Positions 5,170 to 10,483 of a stretch of DNA of 10,483 nucleotides are shown here, one piece after another. The DNA comes from Parvibaculum sp. (lineage in GTDB: Bacteria; Pseudomonadota; Alphaproteobacteria; Parvibaculales; Parvibaculaceae). Below the pieces are notes generated by a model. The model ran no database searches. It was not told the DNA's origin and was given only the letters and a program-made list of their open reading frames with translations. The translations under genes and the position numbers were made by a program. The stretch is taken from positions 1 through 10,483 of the forward strand of contig JAGUWA010000211.1 of NCBI GenBank assembly GCA_020062605.1. The letters are read 5' to 3'. The number at the start of each line of letters is the position of its first letter. The first letter of the stretch is position 1.

Positions 5170-6324
5170 TCACGCAATCGCGCTTTTGTCGATCTCGCTC
5201 ACCTTGGTGAAGCCCGTCAGCGCCATGGCGACGTTCATTTCTCCGCGCATCGTGGAGAGCATGGCGGAAACGCCCACTTCCCCGCGCGCCGCCAGCGCAA
5301 AGGCCCATGCCCGTCCCAGCAGGCAGGCATCCGCGCCGAGCGCCACCGCCTTCACGATGTCGAGCCCGCTCCTGACGCCGCCATCGAGAAACACCGTTGT
5401 GGCGTCGCCCACTTCCTCGCGGATCGCGGGCAGGGCGTCGATGGTCGCGGGCGTCGAGTCGAGCTGTCGCCCGCCATGGTTCGACACCACGATCCCGTCA
5501 GGCGCGAGCGTCTGCATCGCCATGCGCGCATCCTCAGCGTCCATCACCCCCTTGATGATGATCTTGCCCGGCCAGTTCGCGCGCACCCATTCGAGGTCTT
5601 TCCACGTCATCGCCGGATCGAGGTTCTGCGCCACCCAGGCGCCGAACTCGCCGAAGCCCTTCGCATGCGGCACCGCCTCGCGCAGATTGCCGAAATCGAG
5701 CGGCTTGCCGCCGATCGCGACATGCCTGAGCCAGTGCAGGCGCCGCGCGTAGTCGGCGGCGACGCGAAGCCGCTTGCCGAGCGGCATCGACGCGTTCATG
5801 CCGTTCCTGATGTCGCGGTAGCGCGCGCCGAGCACCGCAAGGTCCACCGTGAAGACGAGCGCGGTGCAGCCCGCCTCATGCGCGCGCTTCATCAGCGCCG
5901 CCGCATAGCCGCGATCCTTGATCACATAAAGCTGGAACCAGAAGGGTTTGGTCGTCGCTTTCGCTACTTCCTCGATGGAGCAGATGCCGACCGTCGACAA
6001 CGTATAGGGAACGCCGAACCTCTCCGCCGCCTTCGCCGCCTGCACCTCGCCGCGATGTGCGAACATGCCCGCGAAGCCGACCGGCGCGAGCGCCGCCGGG
6101 ATCGTCCACCTGTTGCCGAAGATTTCGGTCGTCGTGTCGACCTTGCCCACGTCGCGCAGCACGCGCTGGCGCAGCTTCAGCCGCGAGAAGGCTTCCACAT
6201 TGTCGCCAAGCGTCCGCTCCGCATAGGAGCCGCCATCGAGATAGTCGAATAGCTGCGTCGGCAGCCGCTTCCTCGCCAGCGCGCGATAATCCGCCACCGA
6301 CACCGGATTGAGATCGAGACTCAT
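5170..6324 (-). CDS. lldD: FMN-dependent alpha-hydroxy acid dehydrogenase (L-lactate dehydrogenase-like)
   Basis: This 384-residue enzyme belongs to the FMN-dependent 2-hydroxyacid dehydrogenase family (PF01070; E. coli LldD is 396 residues). It opens with the conserved DYRALARKRLPTQLFDYLDGG. FMN and substrate residues follow: ALAPVGFAGM (about 78-87), QLY (131-133), VFTVD (157-161), Lys258 in IIIKGV, and the signature SNHGGRQLD (281-289) with catalytic base His283. DGGVRSG and LLGR complete the FMN-phosphate site. It should oxidise an L-2-hydroxy acid such as lactate to the 2-keto acid and feed electrons to quinone or cytochrome at the inner membrane; glycolate or mandelate are alternatives. 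The ATG at 6324 has a weak GAGGG-type site and aligns with the family N-terminus; an upstream in-frame extension to 6402 is repeat-derived sequence. It lies 74 bp below marR on the same strand and is probably part of that operon. The symbol is by family resemblance only. Confidence 0.88.
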   Translation of the reverse strand: MSLDLNPVSVADYRALARKRLPTQLFDYLDGGSYAERTLGDNVEAFSRLKLRQRVLRDVGKVDTTTEIFGNRWTIPAALAPVGFAGMFAHRGEVQAAKAAERFGVPYTLSTVGICSIEEVAKATTKPFWFQLYVIKDRGYAAALMKRAHEAGCTALVFTVDLAVLGARYRDIRNGMNASMPLGKRLRVAADYARRLHWLRHVAIGGKPLDFGNLREAVPHAKGFGEFGAWVAQNLDPAMTWKDLEWVRANWPGKIIIKGVMDAEDARMAMQTLAPDGIVVSNHGGRQLDSTPATIDALPAIREEVGDATTVFLDGGVRSGLDIVKAVALGADACLLGRAWAFALAARGEVGVSAMLSTMRGEMNVAMALTGFTKVSEIDKSAIA

Positions 6325-6350
6325 GATTGCCGCCCTCTGCCCTTCTTTCC

Positions 6351-6371
6351 ACCCTCCCGCAGGGGGAGGGT
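6351..6371. repeat. GC-rich short palindrome (CCCTCCC / GGGAGGG family), copy c
   Basis: ACCCTCCC (6351-6358) and GGGAGGGT (6364-6371) are perfect 8-bp arms around 5 nt. It lies in the 74-bp gap between the marR stop and the lldD-like start, so in the mRNA it would be an intercistronic hairpin. That could attenuate transcription or shape transcript stability between the two genes. Related copies are at 3080 and 4388. Confidence 0.68.
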
Positions 6372-6398
6372 GATCTTGATGGATGGGCTCGCTTCCGC

Positions 6399-6905
6399 TC
6401 ACCCCCGGCCCGCATCCTCCATGAGTTCGTCCACCGCGACCGGACCGGCATTCTCCCGCCGGCTGTCGATGATATAGGCGAGCTCGGAAAACGCATCGAG
6501 CATCCGCTCATGATCGCCCTGATCGAGCAGCGAGGGCAGATAGCGCGCCAGCGCCTCCTCGAATTCACGATGTTTCTTGAGGCCCTTCGGCGTCAGGTTG
6601 AGTTTCACGCTCCGCCCGTCATCCTTGTCGGGCTTGCGCGCGATGAGCCCGCGCTTCTCCATGTCGGCGATGAGGCCGGAAGCGGTTGGCTTGCGGATCG
6701 CCGCTTCCACGGCCAGTTCGCCCGCCCGCTTCGGCCCGCGCTTCAGGAACAGGAGGAAGCGGTATTGCGGGATGGTGATGTCGAGTTCGCGCGCAATCTT
6801 CTCGAACTCGCGGAACAGCACCACGACCGTGCGCGCCATCAGGATGAGGCGCCGATCCATATCGGCGGTCTCGCCACTCGCCGTGCTGTTCCGCTTGTCC
6901 GTCAT
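6399..6905 (-). CDS. MarR-family transcriptional regulator
   Basis: A 168-residue winged-helix regulator. Helical dimer segments flank a DNA-binding core: LDITIPQYRFLLFL, GELAVEAAIRKPTASGLIADMEKRGLI (recognition helix around residues 71-81), and the MarR wing DKDDGRSVKLNLTPKG (93-108) with its conserved Asp and Arg. MarR proteins are usually dimeric repressors released by small, often aromatic or acidic, ligands, or by cysteine oxidation; this protein has no cysteine. The ATG at 6905 has a GAGGA ribosome site, which overlaps the end of the SDR gene; the two genes are separated by only 6 bp. Being the middle gene of SDR-marR-lldD, it most likely senses a metabolite handled by its neighbours. 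I see no matching palindrome directly upstream of the SDR gene, so its target site is unknown. Confidence 0.9.
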   Translation of the reverse strand: MTDKRNSTASGETADMDRRLILMARTVVVLFREFEKIARELDITIPQYRFLLFLKRGPKRAGELAVEAAIRKPTASGLIADMEKRGLIARKPDKDDGRSVKLNLTPKGLKKHREFEEALARYLPSLLDQGDHERMLDAFSELAYIIDSRRENAGPVAVDELMEDAGRG

Positions 6906-6911
6906 CTGTCC

Positions 6912-7694
6912 TCAGAAAATGGCGTAGCCGCCGTCGATCACAAACGTATCGCCCGAATGATAGGTCGAGGCGTCCGAAGTGAGATAGACCGCGACGCCGC
7001 CGAAATCGGCAGGCTCGCCCCAGCGCCGTGCCGGCACGCGCGGGATCACCTTTTCGGCGAAGGCGGGGGCCGCCTGCGCCTGCGCCGTCATGTCGGTGGC
7101 GATCCAGCCCGGCAGGATCGCATTCGCCCGCATGCCATAGCGTGCATGTTCGACCGCGATGCTCTTGATCATGGAGATCACGCCGCCCTTGGTCGCCGCA
7201 TAGGCTTCGTTGCGCGCCGCGCCTTCGATGGCGGCAAGGCTTGCGATGCCGACAAGCGAGCCGCCCGCATCGCCGCTCTTCGCGCGCTCTACCATGTGCC
7301 GCGCGCTCTCGCGCAGCGTCCAGAACACGCCATCGAGATTGACCGCCAGCGTCTTGCGGTAAACCTCCGTCGACATCTCGATGAAGGAAGGCGCGCCGAA
7401 GCCGACGCCCGCATTCGCGAACACCGCGTCGATCCGGCCGAGTTCCTTCACGGTCGCGCCGATCCCGTCGACGACCTGGGCTTCGTCCGAAACGTCCACC
7501 TTGCGCGTATAGACCTTCACGCCATGCGCGCGAAGCTGCTCGGCCGCCTTTTTGTTCTTGTCCTCATTGGTGCCCCAGATCGCCACGTCGGCGCCCGACT
7601 GCGCGATCGCGTCCGCCATCCCGAGCCCGATGCCGCCATTGCCGCCGGTCACGAGGGCCACCTTTCCCGAAAGGTCGAAAGGCTTGTAGCTCAT
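6912..7694 (-). CDS. Short-chain dehydrogenase/reductase (SDR), classical type
   Basis: This 260-residue protein has all landmarks of a classical SDR: dinucleotide-binding TGGNGGIG (16-23), the VDVSD acidic stretch, NAG (94-96), Asn119 in AVNLDG, catalytic Ser152, and Tyr165-x-x-x-Lys169 in YAATKGG. PGWIATDM and a C-terminal SGDTFVIDGGY follow as in FabG-like and gluconate 5-dehydrogenase-like SDRs. It should interconvert an alcohol and a ketone using NAD(P)H. The residue after strand 2 (WGTNEDK, no basic cluster) does not clearly settle NADH or NADPH. The ATG at 7694 follows AGGGAG at a slightly long distance. It is the first gene of the tight pair with marR. The 78-bp gap to the upstream secreted-protein gene has no convincing promoter, so the transcript may begin further up. 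The substrate cannot be inferred. Confidence 0.9.
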   Translation of the reverse strand: MSYKPFDLSGKVALVTGGNGGIGLGMADAIAQSGADVAIWGTNEDKNKKAAEQLRAHGVKVYTRKVDVSDEAQVVDGIGATVKELGRIDAVFANAGVGFGAPSFIEMSTEVYRKTLAVNLDGVFWTLRESARHMVERAKSGDAGGSLVGIASLAAIEGAARNEAYAATKGGVISMIKSIAVEHARYGMRANAILPGWIATDMTAQAQAAPAFAEKVIPRVPARRWGEPADFGGVAVYLTSDASTYHSGDTFVIDGGYAIF

Positions 7695-7772
7695 CTCTTC
7701 GTCTCCCTGATCCTGTTTTCGTTTCTTGGGTGCAATATGAGGCGCGCAGCATCGGGGCCGTGCCGCGCCCGG

Positions 7773-8114
7773 TCAATGCCCCGATTGGGGAGTGTCTTCC
7801 CGCCCGTCCGGCTCGCGCGGCTCCTCCGTCAGTTCCGCACAGACGAAATAGGGCTTGAAGTCGAGCTTCTCGGGGTCGGGCGGAATCTGGCAGGAAAAGA
7901 CCGACGCTCCCTTTTGCAGGATCAGCGCCGTGCCGAGATTGCCCCTGATTTCGTAGCCGTCGCTCACGAGATCGGTGAGCGATTTGTCCGTCGCAACGAA
8001 GGGGCCGGAGCGCGTGCCCGTCTTGAACTTGGCGCTTTCCGCAGCGGCCCCCGTCGCGGAAAGGGCCAGGCCCGCGGCCAGGAGGCACGCGAAAAGGGGC
8101 AGGGGGCGGGTCAT
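7773..8114 (-). CDS. Small secreted hypothetical protein (113 aa)
   Basis: I do not recognise this 113-residue protein. It begins with a clear Sec signal peptide (MTRPLPLFACLLAAGLALSA, then TGAAA and cleavage near residue 25), so it is periplasmic or exported. The mature part, about 88 residues, contains TGTRSGPFVATDKSLTDLVSDGYEIRG, which reads like a short alpha/beta repeat, and two cysteines (SVFSCQI and YFVCAEL) about 20 residues apart that may form a disulfide. The C-terminal tail is charged (EEPREPDGREDTPQSGH). The ATG at 8114 is supported by the signal peptide and a GGAG about 10 bp upstream; the open frame continues upstream only as arginine-rich shadow sequence. It lies 104 bp below zur and 78 bp above the SDR gene, all on the same strand. 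I cannot tell whether it is zinc-related. Confidence 0.75.
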   Translation of the reverse strand: MTRPLPLFACLLAAGLALSATGAAAESAKFKTGTRSGPFVATDKSLTDLVSDGYEIRGNLGTALILQKGASVFSCQIPPDPEKLDFKPYFVCAELTEEPREPDGREDTPQSGH

Positions 8115-8218
8115 GATGTCGTCGCTCCGTGGCGAAAGGCAGGGTCGCCGCGATCCTAGATCATTTTTCCGTTTATGGGGAAAGCGGCGCCGGAAATCCG
8201 CTCCGGAACCCGTCCGTT

Positions 8219-8701
8219 TCACGCGGCACATCTGGCGCACAGGCCCGAAATCTCGACCACCTTGCGTTCGCCCGCGAAATGCGCCTGCTTCGCCGCCTGG
8301 TCGAGCGCCGTCTCGAGCTTGGCATCGACGATCTCCTCCGTCGCGCCGCATTGCCGGCAGATCAGGAATTGTCCCGAATGCGGTGCGCCCGCCTCCACGC
8401 AGCCGAGATAGGCATTCAGCGATTCGATCTTGTGGATCAGCCCTTCGCCCATCAGGAAGTCGAGCGCGCGATAGACCGTCGGCGGCCGTGCCGATTTGTG
8501 GCTCCGCGCAAGCTCGTCCAGCACGTCATAGGCGCCCACCGGCTTGTGGCTCCGCCAGACGATCTGCAGCACCTTCTCGCGCAGCGGTGTGAGCTGCGCC
8601 CCGCGGCCCGCGCAAATCTCGCGCGCCCGCTTCAGCGCATCCTCGATGCACTCGCGGTGATTATGCGTCTGGTGAGCCTGTGCCGCGCCGCGCGCCGCCA
8701 T
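8219..8701 (-). CDS. zur: Fur-family zinc regulator Zur
   Basis: This 160-residue metalloregulator has the Fur fold. The N-terminal part carries a histidine cluster (HQTHNH, 10-15) and the winged helix QLTPLREKVLQIVW...ARPPTVYRALDFLMGEGLIHKIESLNAYLGC. The RPPTVYRALDFL and HKIESLNA wording is characteristic of Zur rather than Fur. Ligands expected for Zur are in place: His90, Cys101, a His at 108 and Glu123 for the regulatory zinc, and Cys115/Cys118 plus Cys155/Cys158 for the structural zinc. Zn-bound Zur represses zinc-uptake genes. The ATG at 8701 has a perfect AAGGAGG ribosome site. A palindrome matching the proteobacterial Zur box lies 22 bp upstream, suggesting autoregulation. No znuABC transporter is in the window, so its main targets are elsewhere. 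Confidence 0.9.
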   Translation of the reverse strand: MAARGAAQAHQTHNHRECIEDALKRAREICAGRGAQLTPLREKVLQIVWRSHKPVGAYDVLDELARSHKSARPPTVYRALDFLMGEGLIHKIESLNAYLGCVEAGAPHSGQFLICRQCGATEEIVDAKLETALDQAAKQAHFAGERKVVEISGLCARCAA

Positions 8702-8722
8702 GCCGCCTCCTTCGTTTCGGCA

Positions 8723-8739
8723 ATGTTACATCATAACAG
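8723..8739. promoter_or_regulatory. Zur box between zur and the SRAP gene
   Basis: TGTTA (8724-8728) and TAACA (8734-8738) are perfect arms around CATCA, with ATGTTA on the left side. This fits the known proteobacterial Zur pattern ATGTTA-N5-TAACAT except for the last base. On the minus strand it contains TATGAT (complement of 8730-8735), a good -10 for zur, so Zur binding should block its own promoter. It is also 42 bp from the divergent SRAP start codon. Confidence 0.7.
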
Positions 8740-8780
8740 CGGGGTTTGTCCTCCCTCCGACTCGCTTTACCCTCGCGCCC

Positions 8781-9527
8781 ATGTGCGGACGCTTTTCCAT
8801 CACCATGCGCCCCGAGGCGATGCGCGCGTTTTTCGGCTTCATCGACGAGCCGGATTTCCCGCCGCGCTACAACATCGCGCCCTCGCAGCCCGTGCCCATC
8901 GTCGTGCGCGAGCAGGGCAGGCGCCGCTTCCTCCTCGTCCGCTGGGGCCTCGTCCCCTCCTGGGCGAAGGAGCTGCCGCAATCCCTCCTCATCAACGCCC
9001 GCGCCGAGACGATCGCCGAAAAACCGTCCTTCCGCGGCGCCTTCCGCCATCACCGCGCGCTCATGCCGGCCGACGGCTTTTACGAGTGGCAGGCTGGGGG
9101 CCCAAAAAATACAAAGATGGGGCCGAAGCAGCCCTTCTATATCCGCCGCCGCGACCGCAAGCCCTTCGCCATGGCCGCCGTCTGGGACACATGGATGCCG
9201 TCCGGCGGCAGCGAACTCGACAGCTGCGCCATCGTGACGGCGGAGGCGAACGAAACGCTGAAACCCGTTCACCATCGCATGCCCGTCATTCTCGACGAGA
9301 AGGACTGGGATCTCTGGCTCGACCCCGCCGCCACCGAACGCGAACTCCTCGCGCTGCTCCGCCCCGCGCCCGAAGACCTGATGGAAGCGATACCCGTCAG
9401 CACACGGATCAACAGCGCCGCGAATGACGGCCCCGCTCTTCAGGAGCCCGCCCTCGTGGAAGCGGAACCCGAAAAACCCGCCCGCCCGAAAAAGCCCGCC
9501 GACACCCGGCAGATGGGACTTTTCTGA
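8781..9527 (+). CDS. SRAP-domain protein (HMCES/YedK family, abasic-site DNA-protein crosslink)
   Basis: This 248-residue protein shields abasic sites in single-stranded DNA by forming a covalent crosslink. After removal of Met, Cys2 of MCGRFS becomes the N-terminal residue and forms the thiazolidine with the ring-opened sugar; this fixes the start at 8781 although the frame is open to 8700. Other SRAP landmarks are YNIAPSQ (30-36), RWGLVPSWAKE, Asn72 of INARAET, Glu102 of ADGFYEW, and His165 of HHRMPV. These correspond to the catalytic Asn, Glu and His of E. coli YedK. After the domain (about residue 215) comes a disordered, Glu/Pro/Lys-rich tail ending in QMGLF. That ending resembles a beta-sliding-clamp-binding peptide. 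No Shine-Dalgarno precedes the ATG. The gene is divergent from zur. It is often annotated 'SOS response-associated peptidase'; no LexA site is evident. Confidence 0.92.
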   Translation: MCGRFSITMRPEAMRAFFGFIDEPDFPPRYNIAPSQPVPIVVREQGRRRFLLVRWGLVPSWAKELPQSLLINARAETIAEKPSFRGAFRHHRALMPADGFYEWQAGGPKNTKMGPKQPFYIRRRDRKPFAMAAVWDTWMPSGGSELDSCAIVTAEANETLKPVHHRMPVILDEKDWDLWLDPAATERELLALLRPAPEDLMEAIPVSTRINSAANDGPALQEPALVEAEPEKPARPKKPADTRQMGLF

Positions 9528-9562
9528 TTTCGCGGCCTATCCACTGAAGCAAACCAAAAATA

Positions 9563-9593
9563 GAAATGTCATTCCGGCGAAAGCAGGGACCCA
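9563..9593. repeat. Partial (left-end) copy of the 5047 repeat family
   Basis: The start GAAATGTCAT with CCGGC soon after, and the GGGACCCA at the end, match the left end of the 5047-5139 element in the same order, but the right-hand arm is missing. Instead, unrelated bases lead to the long palindrome at 9627. It looks like a decayed or truncated copy, possibly cut when the second element arrived. Confidence 0.55.
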
Positions 9594-9626
9594 TGTGCAT
9601 CGCCATTCTCGGATTTCTCTATTTGG

Positions 9627-9732
9627 CCGTCATTGCGAGGAGGCGAAGCCGACGAAGCAATCCAGGAGCCGCCCGCTCCGTGCTTGCCGCCCCTGGATTG
9701 CTTCGCTCCCTTACGGTCGCTCGCAATGACGG
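9627..9732. repeat. Long imperfect palindrome, copy 2
   Basis: Outer arms of 13 bp, CCGTCATTGCGAG (9627-9639) and CTCGCAATGACGG (9720-9732), are perfect inverted repeats. The inner arms CGAAGCAATCCAGG (9653-9666) and CCTGGATTGCTTCG (9692-9705) are identical to copy 1 at 865-972. The 25-nt loop differs from copy 1 by three transitions. It lies between the SRAP gene and the convergent FAD dehydrogenase gene. Confidence 0.93.
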
Positions 9733-9777
9733 AGAAGAGTGAGAGATCGAGAGGGAAGGCCGCCTCCGCGCGCCCCC

Positions 9778-10483
9778 TCAAACCACCTTCCCCGGATTGA
9801 GAATCCCCTTCGGGTCCAGCGCCGTCTTCAGCGCCCGCATCAATGCCATCTCGACCGGCGATTTCGTCGCCGCGATCTCGTCGCGCTTCAATTGCCCCAC
9901 GCCGTGCTCCGCGCTGATCGAGCCGCCCATCTCGCGCACGATCCCGTGCACGATGCCGTTCATCTCGCCCCACAATGCGAGGAACGCCTCCTTGTCCATT
10001 TCCACCGGCTGACTGAGATTGAAATGCACGTTCCCGTCGCCGATATGGCCGAAGGGCACGGGCCGCACGCCGGGCAGCCTCGCGCTCACCGCGCGCGTCG
10101 CGGCCGCAATGAAATCCGCCATGCGCGACACCGGCACGGAGACGTCATGCTTGATGCTGCCGCCTTCCGCGCGCTGCACATCGGAAAGGCTTTCGCGCAA
10201 GCGCCGGAAGTCGCCGCGCTGCGCTTCCGATTGCGCGATGGCGGCGTCGGTCACGAGTTTGGTGTCGAGTCCTTCGGCGAGCGCCATTTCCATCGTTTCG
10301 TCGAGCCTCGCCGTCTCCGTTCCCGCCGTCATCTCGATCAGCACGTACCAGGGAGAAGGGTCGGGCAGCGGATCGCTCGCGCCTTCGAGGTGGCGCGTCA
10401 CGAATTCGATGCCGATGCGCGGCACGAGTTCGAACGTCGTGACGCCACCGCCTGAGATGCCGTCGGCGACGCGCAGCAGCTTC
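9778..10483 (-). CDS. FAD-linked D-2-hydroxyacid dehydrogenase, C-terminal part (5' end outside window)
   Basis: The open frame continues past the right edge, leaving about 234 C-terminal residues of an enzyme that is usually about 460-480 long. It is the FAD-linked oxidase C-terminal domain (PF02913) of the GlcD / D-lactate / D-2-hydroxyglutarate dehydrogenase group. Telling motifs are SIKHDVSVP, the metal-binding HIGDGNVHFN, SAEHGVGQLKRDE with the active-site His, and the family ending LDPKGILNPGKVV. SIKHDVSVP with HIGDGNVHFN favours a D-2-hydroxyglutarate-dehydrogenase-like enzyme over the glycolate oxidase subunit, but a D-lactate dehydrogenase is possible. It oxidises a D-2-hydroxy acid to the 2-keto acid and passes electrons to quinone or ETF. 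The GTG at 10425 is internal, since ADGISGGGVTTFELV continues in frame before it. It is convergent with the SRAP gene. Confidence 0.88.
   Translation of the reverse strand, partial: KLLRVADGISGGGVTTFELVPRIGIEFVTRHLEGASDPLPDPSPWYVLIEMTAGTETARLDETMEMALAEGLDTKLVTDAAIAQSEAQRGDFRRLRESLSDVQRAEGGSIKHDVSVPVSRMADFIAAATRAVSARLPGVRPVPFGHIGDGNVHFNLSQPVEMDKEAFLALWGEMNGIVHGIVREMGGSISAEHGVGQLKRDEIAATKSPVEMALMRALKTALDPKGILNPGKVV

Noticed and set aside
4937..5752. A 271-codon plus-strand frame after the MNT gene that could have been a HEPN partner
   Set aside because: It overlaps the MNT gene, runs through the palindromic repeat and then antisense through the lactate-type dehydrogenase. It has no HEPN RX4-6H motif in a helical context.
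6327..8159. A 610-codon plus-strand open frame
   Set aside because: It runs antisense through the MarR, SDR and secreted-protein genes, is His/Arg-rich with no recognisable domain, and is a typical GC-rich shadow of genes with clear families on the other strand.
8115..8218. A terminator between zur and the secreted-protein gene
   Set aside because: Only short 5-6 bp inverted repeats are present (for example TTTCC / GGAAA), with no adequate stem plus U-run; not strong enough to list.
8129..9427. A 432-codon plus-strand open frame
   Set aside because: It covers zur in antisense and the SRAP gene in a wrong frame; the product is Arg/Ala/Pro-rich and without motifs.

Overview
This is a GC-rich (estimated by eye at a little over 60% GC), gene-dense stretch that looks like a chromosomal region of an alphaproteobacterium. 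The reasons are a TIGR02301-type secreted protein (a family I know from Alphaproteobacteria), a Zur of alphaproteobacterial style, and long imperfect palindromes of the 'GTCATTGCGAGG...GAAGCAATCCAGG' type common between genes in that class. A Parvibaculum-like rhizobialean is my tentative guess; nothing here fixes the genus. No rRNA, tRNA, CRISPR array, transposase or phage gene is visible.

Layout. (1) 1-857 (+): C-terminal half of a ThDP-dependent acetolactate-synthase-like enzyme. (2) A 108-bp palindromic repeat. (3) Three minus-strand genes read from 2967 down to 1001: a nitronate monooxygenase-type flavoenzyme, a TIGR02301 secreted protein and a 98-residue acidic hypothetical protein. The first has a well-formed promoter with a 23-bp dyad operator over its -10 box. 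(4) Divergent to these, a periplasmic PQQ-dependent aldose/sorbosone-type dehydrogenase (+), then an XRE-MNT fusion protein (+) with its own AT-rich palindromic operator. (5) A five-gene minus-strand run from 8701 down to 5170: zur, a 113-residue secreted protein, an SDR oxidoreductase, a MarR regulator and an FMN-dependent L-lactate-dehydrogenase-like enzyme. SDR and marR are only 6 bp apart and form an operon that probably includes the lactate-type enzyme. (6) Divergent from zur across a Zur box, an SRAP/HMCES/YedK DNA-protein crosslink protein (+) with a C-terminal sliding-clamp-like peptide. (7) A second copy of the long palindrome, then the C-terminal part of a D-2-hydroxyacid (2-hydroxyglutarate/lactate type) FAD dehydrogenase (-).

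Functionally the region is rich in redox enzymes for small carbonyl and hydroxy compounds: a ThDP enzyme, an FMN nitronate or related oxidase, a PQQ sugar dehydrogenase, an SDR, an L-2-hydroxyacid dehydrogenase and a D-2-hydroxyacid dehydrogenase. The regulatory parts are the most informative content: the operator over the flavoenzyme promoter, the palindrome before the MNT gene, and the Zur box.

I see no clear, wholly new multi-gene system. The items most worth following are an XRE-MNT protein with an intact GSX10DXD motif but no HEPN partner, the clamp-binding-like tail on the SRAP protein, and the presence of a complex palindromic repeat at every one of the three convergent gene junctions.
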